Below are positions 19,663-25,659 of a DNA stretch of 25,659 nucleotides, piece after piece (the first letter of the stretch is position 1; each line of letters opens with the position of its first letter). Both the position numbers and the translations under genes were made by a program. The notes beneath the pieces are model-generated. The model was given only the letters and a program-made list of their open reading frames with translations. It did no database searches and was not told where the DNA came from. Source of the DNA: DATFKA01 sp042095835 (lineage in GTDB: Bacteria > Bacteroidota > Bacteroidia > Chitinophagales > Saprospiraceae); NCBI GenBank assembly GCA_042095835.1, contig JBELML010000090.1, forward strand, positions 1 through 25,659, given 5' to 3'.

Positions 19663-19944
19663 ATGAAAAGAAAACGTAGAACATTTAGTCCAGATTTTAA
19701 ACTAAAGGTTATTCTGGCTGCACTCCAAGAACGGGAAACTTTGTCCGAGTTATCTCAAAAATACGACTTACATCCCAATCAAATATCAAAATGGAAGACC
19801 GAATTTTTGGATAATGCGACCCACTATCTAAAGCAACCCAATAAAGGTAATAAAGCCGAAGAGTCGGTAGATGTAAAAGAACTTTATGCCAAAATTGGTC
19901 AATTACAAATGGAGCTGGATTTTCTTAAAAAAAAGCTCTTATGA
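19663..19944 (+). CDS. IS3-family OrfA (HTH plus leucine zipper)
   Basis: A 93-residue protein that binds the element's ends. MKRKRRTFSPDFKLKVILAA and ELSQKYDLHPNQISKWKTEF form the HTH typical of IS3-family OrfA. A leucine/isoleucine-rich C-terminal helix (IGQLQMELDFLKKKLL) is the zipper used for dimerisation with OrfAB. Its stop (19942-19944) overlaps the orfB start as ATGA, which suggests translational coupling. The A8G run at 19927-19935 could also produce OrfAB by -1 frameshifting. Confidence 0.9.
   Translation: MKRKRRTFSPDFKLKVILAALQERETLSELSQKYDLHPNQISKWKTEFLDNATHYLKQPNKGNKAEESVDVKELYAKIGQLQMELDFLKKKLL
19927..19935 (+). promoter_or_regulatory. Probable -1 frameshift site, A8G, between orfA and orfB
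   Basis: Eight A followed by G, just before the orfA stop at 19942-19944. orfB is in the -1 frame relative to orfA, as in other IS3 elements in which an A-rich slippery run yields the OrfAB transposase. Whether a downstream stimulatory structure exists was not shown. Confidence 0.65.
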
Positions 19945-20819
19945 TGCCAGTTATAAAGCGTCAGGATCTGTTAGATTCAGATCATGGGCTGAGCATTCGC
20001 AAACAGGCATCTTTGCTCCAGGTCAGTCGCAATAAAAAGTACTATCAACCTAAAGGAGAGTCACTGCTCAACCTTTATTTAATGAAGTTGATAGACCAAC
20101 AATACCAGCGTACTCCATTTTATGGCGTGCCAAGAATGACGGATTACCTCAATGGTCTTGGATTGCGTCCAATTAATGAGAAACGGGTTAGGAGGCTTTA
20201 TAAACTAATGGATATCAGAGCTATAGGTCCCAATCCATATACTAGTAAATCAAATCCTGATCATCCGAAGTTTCCCTATTTGCTCAGGGATTTGAAAGTT
20301 ACTTCGCCTAATCAAGTCTGGGCAGCAGATATTACATACGTCCCTTTGAAAAGAGGATTTATGTATTTATTTGCCATCATAGATTTATACTCTAGATTTA
20401 TTTTAGCATGGGATATTTCCAACGCAATGACAGCTAAATGGTGTAAACATGTCTTTGATCAATGTATTTTTTGGTACCCAACGCCAACAATTTTTAATAC
20501 AGACCAGGGTAGCCAATTTTCCTCAGATATTTGGGTACACACAATGACAGATAATGGCATATTACAAAGTATGGATGGAAAAGGAAGAGCAATTGACAAT
20601 ATCTTTATTGAGCGTTTCTGGCGCAGTTACAAGTACGAATATCTGTACCTAAATGCTCCTACTAGCGGAAAAGAATTGTACCAGGAAACAGAAACATACA
20701 TTAATTTTTATAATTTTGAACGTGGTCATCAAAGTCTAAACAAGAAGACGCCAGCCGAAATCTTCTTTGGCCAAAAAACTTATTTCATTCCAACTAAATA
20801 TTCGGCTTCACTGGTTTAA
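19941..20819 (+). CDS. IS3-family OrfB, catalytic integrase domain
   Basis: A 292-residue transposase subunit, which normally acts as OrfAB. After an N-terminal HTH_21-like segment (YQRTPFYGVPRMTDYLNGLG), the rve core is complete: WAADITYVPLKRG (D), IFNTDQGSQFSS (D) and NIFIERFWRSYKYEYLYL (E), with the spacing of a DD(35)E enzyme. The C-terminal INFYNFERGHQSLNKKTPAE is standard. It is intact from ATG 19941 to the stop at 20817-20819, so it could be active. Confidence 0.93.
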   Translation: MMPVIKRQDLLDSDHGLSIRKQASLLQVSRNKKYYQPKGESLLNLYLMKLIDQQYQRTPFYGVPRMTDYLNGLGLRPINEKRVRRLYKLMDIRAIGPNPYTSKSNPDHPKFPYLLRDLKVTSPNQVWAADITYVPLKRGFMYLFAIIDLYSRFILAWDISNAMTAKWCKHVFDQCIFWYPTPTIFNTDQGSQFSSDIWVHTMTDNGILQSMDGKGRAIDNIFIERFWRSYKYEYLYLNAPTSGKELYQETETYINFYNFERGHQSLNKKTPAEIFFGQKTYFIPTKYSASLV

Positions 20820-21100
20820 AATTGGGGGTAAGTATACAATCCCTTTGATCAACATGCACGCCAGGCTCTAATGGATATTATGGAATACGAATACGATCAA
20901 TCATCGATGATCATCACTTCACAAATACCCGTGGCTAATTGGCACCAACTTATTGGTGAAGGAACTATTGCAGATGCCATCCTCGACCGTTTGGTTCATT
21001 CTTCGCATAGAATCAATCTAACAGGAGAATCGCTAAGAAGAAAAAGGAAATTGACCGAAGAATAGTTTTTTTAACTTTGCCGTAGAAATCAGCCATTTCT

Positions 21101-21150
21101 CAAGTGGCACAAATACTCCGGAATAGGTGGCACATGATCACCGGAATTAC
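21101..21150 (+). repeat. IS21 right end with two transposase-binding-like repeats
   Basis: On the minus strand, the terminal ATTCCGGTGATCATGTGCCAC is followed by ATTCCGGAGTATTTGTGCCAC, a 23-bp period. IS21-family elements commonly carry such multiple repeats that IstA binds. The second unit has its counterpart near 17432, displaced by the ISL3 fragment. Confidence 0.75.
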
Positions 21151-21467
21151 CAGCCAAAGATAAAGCTGCTAAAGCATTGGAAGGGTATTTACGAGGTATT
21201 AATCAAACATTTTATTCACGAAAGTATATTGTTAAGTAGCCCTAAGGATTAGGGTAGGTACATCTTGAGGTACTTTTTCGTACATTTTTATCATGAACTC
21301 TAATACCCAGGTCAAGCTAACTTTAAATATCCGAGTGATCCCTCGTAGCCCAGAGTGGAAACCAGCGGAAATGGTGTAGTTGCTCGGACGCTTACGCCAC
21401 AAAGACATTATTCACTTTTGAGGGAGCACTACTTAGATACAAAGTAAATGGTGTTTGGATTAATATT
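21151..21467. other. Mosaic of unidentified and IS-derived scraps
   Basis: There is no complete gene. From 21150 a short open stretch reads PAKDKAAKALEGYLRGINQ and stops at 21238; it matches nothing I can name and does not continue the IS256 fragment left of the IS21. A CCCTAA-GGA-TTAGGG hairpin follows (21240-21254). The rest contains the IS1-like fragment listed separately. The response-regulator gene ends at 21468 with no clear terminator. Confidence 0.5.
21232..21350 (-). pseudogene. IS1-like transposase fragment
   Basis: The minus strand reads GLRGITRIFKVSLTWVLEF then MIKMYEKVPQDVPTL, ending in TAA at 21232-21234. This resembles the HTH segment of IS1-family transposases (GxxFRxIxRxxxVSxxTWVLxF). 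The upstream part is not conserved, so only a fragment of about 35 residues is supported. The family call is tentative. Confidence 0.42.
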
Positions 21468-22235
21468 TTATTTTAGAATATTTATATGCTTTAAGAAGTT
21501 CTTTCGATAAGCATACCCAATTGGAAGCGATTCATTATTGACTATTACAATTTGATTTTTAATGTTAATTTGTTCGATATATGAAACATTCACTAAATAG
21601 GATTTGTGAATACGTTGAAAACATGGGCTAAATTTCTCTTCTAAATCTTTTAACTTAACAGTTATAGGGTAATTTCTTGCATTGACTCTTGCGTAAGTGA
21701 CTCTGTCTTTAGAAAAGAAAAAGCAAATATCGGCCATTAAAATCTTTTTATAGGAATCACCAATTTTAAAAAAAAGCTCATTTTTGTTTGCATTAGGTTC
21801 CATAGTATTTTTATGTTTAACGGATATACTATTACTAGTATCACTAATTTTATTATTTAAGCTAATGTCAAGAACATTCTTTAGTTTAAATTTGGATAGT
21901 TCTTTATTCATAAAGGCATTAGGCTTTAAATGCCGAAGTTTCTCATATACCTCTTCAGTGTAAAAAGAGCTTATGAAAATAATGGGGGTATTGGGTGACC
22001 TTGCTTTTATATGAGTTGCTAAATCTATACCACTTTTATTTTCATCTTTTAGCATAATATCAATAATACAAATATCTGGTTTTTTCCCTAAGAAATGACT
22101 CATTCCTTGCTTAAAGTCATAAGCTTCATAAACTGAATGTACCCCAATTTCAGTTAGCATCAATTTTAGTAAATTTATAAAGGATGGATTATCATCAACG
22201 ATCAATATTTTTGCGTTAGATAAGGAAAGTGTCAT
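21468..22235 (-). CDS. LytTR-family response regulator
   Basis: A 255-residue cytoplasmic transcription regulator. Residues about 8-120 are a receiver domain: acidic pair D14/D15 in ILIVDDN, phospho-acceptor D59 (CIIDIMLKDE), S89 in FISSF and K111 in FMNKE. A linker of about 30 residues follows. Residues about 150-255 are a LytTR DNA-binding domain (FFFSKDRVTYARV, LKDLEEKFSPCFQRIHKSYLVNVSYIEQI, LPIGYAYRKNFLKHI). It lies downstream of the TPR kinase gene and in the same direction, but IS debris of about 1.1 kb separates them. It is a probable partner of that kinase. Its targets are unknown; the neighbouring surface genes are on the same strand but across about 5 kb of IS sequence. ATG 22235 has no Shine-Dalgarno site, common in this phylum. 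Confidence 0.93.
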   Translation of the reverse strand: MTLSLSNAKILIVDDNPSFINLLKLMLTEIGVHSVYEAYDFKQGMSHFLGKKPDICIIDIMLKDENKSGIDLATHIKARSPNTPIIFISSFYTEEVYEKLRHLKPNAFMNKELSKFKLKNVLDISLNNKISDTSNSISVKHKNTMEPNANKNELFFKIGDSYKKILMADICFFFSKDRVTYARVNARNYPITVKLKDLEEKFSPCFQRIHKSYLVNVSYIEQINIKNQIVIVNNESLPIGYAYRKNFLKHINILK

Positions 22236-22410
22236 TTTGCTTTATTTTATAAATTAGAATAATAGGAGAAGAATCCTTGTTTTTTTGTTGAAAATTTGGT
22301 AATGCAAATTAAACTTCTAACTGTTTCCAAAGAGCTATGGAGTTCCTCACCATAATGGACATTAAGATAAGGCAATAAGTTATTATTTTGTAACGAACAA
22401 TACTTATCAA
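22236..22410. other. Intergenic region upstream of the response regulator
   Basis: AT-rich, without a gene. It must now hold whatever promotes the regulator. Part of it, around 22340-22410, could be the left end of the IS3-type remnant that follows, but I could not identify its terminal repeat. Confidence 0.45.
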
Positions 22411-22506
22411 ATGTCAAAAATTAGAAAGAGGTACACCAAAGCAGAGAAGCTAGAAATTGTAAAGCAAAGTCTTGACGAAGATATACGTGTAACCGATCTA
22501 GCAAAT
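22411..22506 (+). pseudogene. IS3-type orfA, N-terminal fragment
   Basis: The first 32 codons, MSKIRKRYTKAEKLEIVKQS then LDEDIRVTDLAN, match the start of IS3/IS911-type OrfA (HTH_Tnp_1), but differ from the OrfA at 19663, so this is a second element. At about 22506 the reading runs into antisense IS4-type sequence; the rest of the element is lost. The downstream continuation of the same frame is an artefact. Confidence 0.75.
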
Positions 22507-23200
22507 CTCCATTTTTGTCTTTACCTACATATAAATTCACTACTACTTGATCTACTACAACGTCTTGAGCATAGATTACACCATCATTATCAAATAGTTA
22601 GACTGCCGTGGCACGTTGTCCATCCGCAAATAAAATGGAATGATGTTTAGGCACTCTAACACAAAATTGAATACCTTGCTGCTTGAGCCACCTCAGCCAT
22701 TTATGTCCAATAAATTCTCGATCCATAACTAGGTAGTCGATTCGATGTTGACCTAGAGTCTTGACCATAGGCTTGAGTACTCGAATACAATCATGACTAT
22801 TGGAATTACCACTTTTGTTATCAAGCATCTCGAAGTAAAGTGGAACCCCCATTTTACCAATGCTTGCTATTATACACAAGATATTATACTGCTTTTTACC
22901 GCGATCCCATTCTGTACGCAATACTAAGTACTAACTTATCATGTGGTACAAAACAGATCAGTAAAACTAATAGTTGCTCATAGTCAAAGTCTACTTTTGG
23001 AAAAAATCCTGGATTCTACGTTCAATTGAACTAGGAGGCGCAGCTCGGTCCATTTTATCAGCTAATTCGCTAAAAGTGACACTTTGAGCTTTAATCATTG
23101 CTCTAACCAGTTCAGTCAAAAACATCTGACGTTTCAGAGGTTTGATTATCTTGAAATTACGCACAGCTTGTGTTAGCTTTGCTAGCGGATGTAAATCCAT
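22500..23200 (-). pseudogene. IS4-type transposase, decayed
   Basis: Starting at ATG 23200 (MDLHPLAKLTQAVRNFKIIK) the pieces are in order: an N-terminal segment to IQDFF (about 22991); a shifted frame FFPKVDFDYEQLLVLLICFV (about 22985-22925); then, after a second shift, RTEWDRGKKQYNILCIIASI and YLVMDREFIGHKWLRWLKQQ, with catalytic-type D and E residues; an in-frame TAA at 22598-22600; and LFDNDGVIYAQDVVVDQVVV onward to about 22505. The C-terminal part is missing. The order and phrases fit IS4-family DDE transposases. At least two frameshifts and one nonsense codon make it inactive. It lies between the kinase and regulator genes. Confidence 0.82.
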
Positions 23201-23252
23201 GAGGAAAAGTGTTTTTTGAGTTTGTGGTGAACACAAAACCTTACTTTTCCTC
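23201..23252 (-). promoter_or_regulatory. Leader hairpin abutting the IS4-type start codon
   Basis: On the minus strand GAGGAAAAGT (23252-23243) pairs exactly with ACTTTTCCTC (23210-23201), which is directly followed by the ATG at 23200. An inner hairpin TTTGTG/CACAAA lies between. Read-through transcripts entering the element would fold and mask the start region. Such protection from external transcription is known for IS10 and IS50; here it is inferred. Confidence 0.55.
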
Positions 23253-23365
23253 GCTTTTTCAAAAAACTACTCATAACTATCGGGTAGAGTAATCAAAGAG
23301 TTAACTCAAAGGTAAATATTTGTTAGGCTATTGTATTTTGTGTATTCCATTAAGAGTTATTCAAT
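23253..23365. other. Short spacer between the kinase stop and the IS4-type remnant
   Basis: There is no gene. It contains a 10-bp palindrome GAGTTAACTC (near 23299-23308). It probably includes the IS end, but I could not find a matching inverted repeat near 22505. Confidence 0.4.
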
Positions 23366-25498
23366 TCAAGGTAATTGAATAACCCAACGTGTCCCCCCAT
23401 AATCCGGACACTCTACCGAGAGATTAGCTCCTACGTCTCTTAATGAAGACCTTACGAGAGTAAGTCCAATTTCCTGAGATCCATTATTTGAGTTTTTACT
23501 TGTTTTTAGCCCACTAAATATTTGTTCCTGTTTTTCGAGCGGAATTCCTGGACCATTATCTTCAATAATCCATTGACTACCTCCTTTCAGACCAGTTGCT
23601 TCTTTGATCAGTAAAGTAGGGACTTCAGCGGTAGCTCCATAGCGCAAGGTGTTCGAGACGAGATTCTGGAATATTTGCTCTACTACGCAATTAGGTAATA
23701 CTGTGGGGCTTAATTCTTGAAGGTCAACCTTTACATTAGCCAAGAGCAATTCGTTGGCAAAGCGTGCTAATACACGGTGTACAATAGGCATGGGGTCTAT
23801 ATAGTCTTTTAGTGTTCTGTCTATAATAGTGGACCGTGCTTCTTCTAAGAGTTCAAGGCAATAGGATTTAAGTTGACGGCTTGTATCTTGGGTTATATTA
23901 TAATATTGTGTGAGGCTTGCTGGTTGATGTTTAGATTCTGCAAGGAAGTTACCAGCTGAAAGAATAAGGTCGAGGTTGGAAAGGATATCATGCGTAATCA
24001 CTCCACTAAAACGACGAAGCTTAGAATTAAGCTTTTGCAGCATAGATCGCTCTAGCTCCAGAATGATTGTATAGTTTTTCTTTTGCATGTATCTGGAGTA
24101 ATAAAGCAAAACAATAAGAGATAAAAATATAGTAACTAATCCTAAAATTATATAGCTCTGCTTAGTTTTAGTTGTCGCTAATAGGGCGATTCCCTCTGCA
24201 TTTTTCTTCTCTAATTTTAGGAGATTACGTTCTTGTTCTGTTTTTACTTCCCAAAAATTACTAATCAAGGTATTTTTAAAGTCTTGATCGTTAACTTGTT
24301 TATTAATTGCTTGGGCTTTACGTACATAAAATAAAGCACTATCTGATTTCCCCAAGCCTTCAAATGTTTGGCCCATAAGTCCGTATATATTTATAAGGGA
24401 TAACTTATCATTAGCTTTTTCAAAAAAAGGCTTTATTTGACGAAGAGTCTTTAGTGAACGCTCATATTCTTTAATACTGACCTGATAAAAAGCTTGTGCT
24501 CCCAAAATATTTGATCTGTTGACCAGATCATTTATTTCACTACTTAGCTTTAGGCCTTGATTTATGTAGCTGGGAATGGAATCTAACCATCCGGCTTCGT
24601 TATAAACATTAATAGCCTTAATTAAAATACTAAGCTTGTGCGCTAAGAGATTCAGAGAATCCGCAAGACCTAGACCCTTTTGGAAATATAGTTCTGCTTC
24701 TTGTAAATTTTCAGATAAATTAATAAGCGTTGGAATAGAAGTTAACTCTAAAACTTTATTCTCACTTTTTTTTGCAATTTCAAGACTCTTAAGGTATTCG
24801 GCTTTTGCTTGATCTTTTAGACCTAATTGAAGCAGTAAGTGTCCTAGGTTTTCAAAAGATTTAATTCTTTGATATGGAGTACCAAGATCTGATAAGATTA
24901 CATACATATTTATCGCTTCCAAATATTGACCTTGTTGTTCATAGCAGACTGCAAGGTTTCCTAATACAGTCAAGCTGATGTAAGATTTATACGACTCCGG
25001 TTTAGTCTCTTCAATAATATCAGCAGCATTTTCTAGATAAAAAATAGCACTATCTATTTGATTAGCTTTACCATACATTCTACCAATATGGGATAAAAAC
25101 TTTATTCTTAAGGGGTGATTATTATCTTCAATTTGATTCATACCCTTGTAGTAATGTTGGCGTGCAGAATCTATTTCCCCTTTCTTATAGTAATACTTCC
25201 CAATTTTATGTTCTGCATTAGCTACCCATAACCAATTATCTTTCTTTCTCCCTGCGGTCATGATTTCTCGGCCAATAATAAAAAGAGAATCAGGCTTGTT
25301 ACGCATGTAATACTCCATCAAGTTTAAACCAGCTTCTAGTCTGATTGAATCCGATAAGGACTTATCCTGGCTATACCAATACTTGAGTTTTTCGTTAATC
25401 TTTTCAGACTCGGATTGGGAGAAGAGGATAGAAGGGGAGGCCATGATTAATAAAAAAAGAAATAAAAAATGACTTAGTCTCTTTACATTTCTTTTCAT
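23366..25498 (-). CDS. TPR-containing sensor histidine kinase
   Basis: An inner-membrane sensor. I chose ATG 25498 because it begins a normal signal peptide (MKRNVKRLSHFLFLFLLIMA...SILFSQ); the frame is open further up, to ATG 25516 and TTG 25570. Residue numbers here count from the TTG. About 60-450 is a periplasmic TPR-like helical array (e.g. GNLAVCYEQQGQYLEAINMY; GKSDSALFYVRKAQAINKQV). A coiled region and one membrane helix follow (about 472-494, IILGLVTIFLSLIVLLYY). The phosphorylation box is FSGVITHDILSNLDL with H527; the ATPase part has the N box QNLVSNTLRYGA, G1 EDNGPGIP and G2 GSQEIGLTLVRS, and ends GGTRWVIQLP. Such kinases sense an unknown signal and phosphorylate a regulator, here probably the LytTR protein downstream. 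Confidence 0.92.
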   Translation of the reverse strand: MKRNVKRLSHFLFLFLLIMASPSILFSQSESEKINEKLKYWYSQDKSLSDSIRLEAGLNLMEYYMRNKPDSLFIIGREIMTAGRKKDNWLWVANAEHKIGKYYYKKGEIDSARQHYYKGMNQIEDNNHPLRIKFLSHIGRMYGKANQIDSAIFYLENAADIIEETKPESYKSYISLTVLGNLAVCYEQQGQYLEAINMYVILSDLGTPYQRIKSFENLGHLLLQLGLKDQAKAEYLKSLEIAKKSENKVLELTSIPTLINLSENLQEAELYFQKGLGLADSLNLLAHKLSILIKAINVYNEAGWLDSIPSYINQGLKLSSEINDLVNRSNILGAQAFYQVSIKEYERSLKTLRQIKPFFEKANDKLSLINIYGLMGQTFEGLGKSDSALFYVRKAQAINKQVNDQDFKNTLISNFWEVKTEQERNLLKLEKKNAEGIALLATTKTKQSYIILGLVTIFLSLIVLLYYSRYMQKKNYTIILELERSMLQKLNSKLRRFSGVITHDILSNLDLILSAGNFLAESKHQPASLTQYYNITQDTSRQLKSYCLELLEEARSTIIDRTLKDYIDPMPIVHRVLARFANELLLANVKVDLQELSPTVLPNCVVEQIFQNLVSNTLRYGATAEVPTLLIKEATGLKGGSQWIIEDNGPGIPLEKQEQIFSGLKTSKNSNNGSQEIGLTLVRSSLRDVGANLSVECPDYGGTRWVIQLP

Positions 25499-25619
25499 TG
25501 AAAGTATTTGTATCATTTTTAGTTTGATTATATTAGCAAGTAGAGCTAGTAGTGTCCGGTTATAAATCAAATAGGTTCAATTATTTATGAACTTCATAGC
25601 TTAAAACGTAACTACTCAG

Positions 25620-25632
25620 CGGGCTAAGCCCG
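25620..25632. repeat. Short GC-rich hairpin CGGGCTAAGCCCG near the window edge
   Basis: A 13-base near-perfect palindrome (6-bp arms, one-base loop) in an AT-rich setting, about 120 bp upstream of the kinase start. It could be the terminator of an upstream gene or part of an IS end. It cannot be placed further without sequence beyond 25659. Confidence 0.4.
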
Positions 25633-25659
25633 TCTCGAAATTGAAAATGGGTTGATTTA

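Larger units (their letters stand above)
19597..20837 (+). mobile_element. IS3-family insertion sequence, apparently intact
   Basis: It lies inside istB. Inverted ends: GTATGCTTCCCCCCAAAATT at 19597 and, inverted, GTATACTTACCCCCAATTTT at 20837, then both share CCAGTG. It carries an orfA/orfB pair in the typical overlapping order. The length, about 1240 bp, is usual for IS3. Target duplication is unclear (at most one shared base), and the exact boundaries are uncertain by a few bases. It has no stop or frameshift in its genes, unlike its IS21 host, so it is probably the latest insertion. Confidence 0.85.
19083..21065 (+). pseudogene. istB: istB: IS21 helper ATPase, broken by a nonsense codon and an IS3-family element
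   Basis: IstB is the AAA+ helper that assists IstA. The N-terminal part and Walker A motif GATGTGKS (about 19400-19425) are present. An in-frame TAA at 19446-19448 follows ALGR, and the same frame continues (TNYFTTTRLMDEIKLAKLQG, Walker B LLILEDFG). The IS3 element at 19597-20837 then interrupts it, and the C-terminal part resumes (FDQHARQALMDI; SSMIITSQIPVANWHQLIGE; RINLTGESLRRKR) to the stop at 21063-21065. Removing the insert gives DFGL-NPFDQ in frame. It is disrupted twice, so the IS21 element cannot move by its own IstB. Confidence 0.88.
17003..21150 (+). mobile_element. IS21-family element, interrupted by ISL3 and IS3 sequences
   Basis: A perfect 18-bp inverted repeat GTAATTCCGGTGATCATG bounds the element (17003-17020 and, inverted, 21133-21150). 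Inside are istA- and istB-like genes in the usual order. The right end contains a second CCGGAG...TGTGCCA motif and a GCTGATTTCTA motif; their left-end counterparts lie at about 17432-17479, pushed inward by the ISL3 fragment. No obvious target duplication is seen (GGGTA left, CAGCC right), so at least one boundary has been rearranged. Without the inserts it would be about 2.5 kb, usual for IS21. Confidence 0.8.

Noticed and set aside
21340..21420. tRNA-like look of a GC-richer stretch
   Set aside because: No cloverleaf could be paired and no T-loop motif was present; the opposite strand reads as an IS1-like fragment.
22507..22650. Continuation of the second IS3-type orfA frame
   Set aside because: After about 22506 it is antisense to the IS4-type remnant, so the fused frame is an accident of the junction.
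23389..25560. CCGGACACT seen in both the kinase end and its upstream region, as possible IS ends
   Set aside because: The first copy lies inside the conserved kinase C-terminus (VECPDYGG), so the match is chance.

Overview
The window looks like a chromosomal piece of a Bacteroidota bacterium, most plausibly a Saprospiria-type gliding or filamentous marine or activated-sludge relative. The evidence is the AT-rich sequence, the lack of Shine-Dalgarno sites in front of the large genes, very long SprB-repeat surface proteins, a Saprospira-style dockerin-like C-terminus, and a TPR histidine kinase with a LytTR response regulator. No species can be named from the sequence. Two runs of exactly 100 N (2344-2443 and 9958-10057) are scaffold gaps, and both fall in near-identical repeats. 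Region A (1-16386, minus strand, read right to left) is a surface-protein locus of three co-oriented genes. The first is a 1358-residue protein with an unfamiliar N-terminal domain and about 11 SprB repeats (16386-12310). The second is a giant protein of about 3,540 residues (12131-1465) with an N-terminal lectin-like domain, about 23 SprB repeats, seven tandem-95/cadherin-like modules and a dockerin-like C-terminus. A simple reading splits it in two, because the arbitrary 100-N gap breaks the frame; comparison with the sister repeat shows that one gene continues to 1465. The third is a secreted protein, cut by the window edge, with a possible cohesin-like domain followed by DUF11 repeats (1360-1). 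A foldback MITE-like element with a target duplication sits between the first two genes, which were otherwise about 27 bp apart. The pairing of a dockerin-like end with a possible cohesin-like neighbour is the most interesting hypothesis here. Region B (16387-16920) is an AT-rich, apparently non-coding stretch upstream of the surface genes. Region C (16921-21467) is a nest of insertion sequences. An IS256-type N-terminal fragment abuts an IS21-family element. That element carries an ISL3 fragment in its left end, an istA with one nonsense codon, and an istB with one nonsense codon plus an apparently intact IS3-family element inserted in it. IS1-like debris follows. Region D (21468-25659) holds a two-component pair on the minus strand, a TPR sensor kinase (25498-23366) and a REC-LytTR regulator (22235-21468). 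They are separated by a decayed IS4-type transposase and a scrap of a second IS3-type orfA. The surface-protein genes may act together in adhesion or gliding and the kinase/regulator pair may control transcription, but no direct link between the two is visible.
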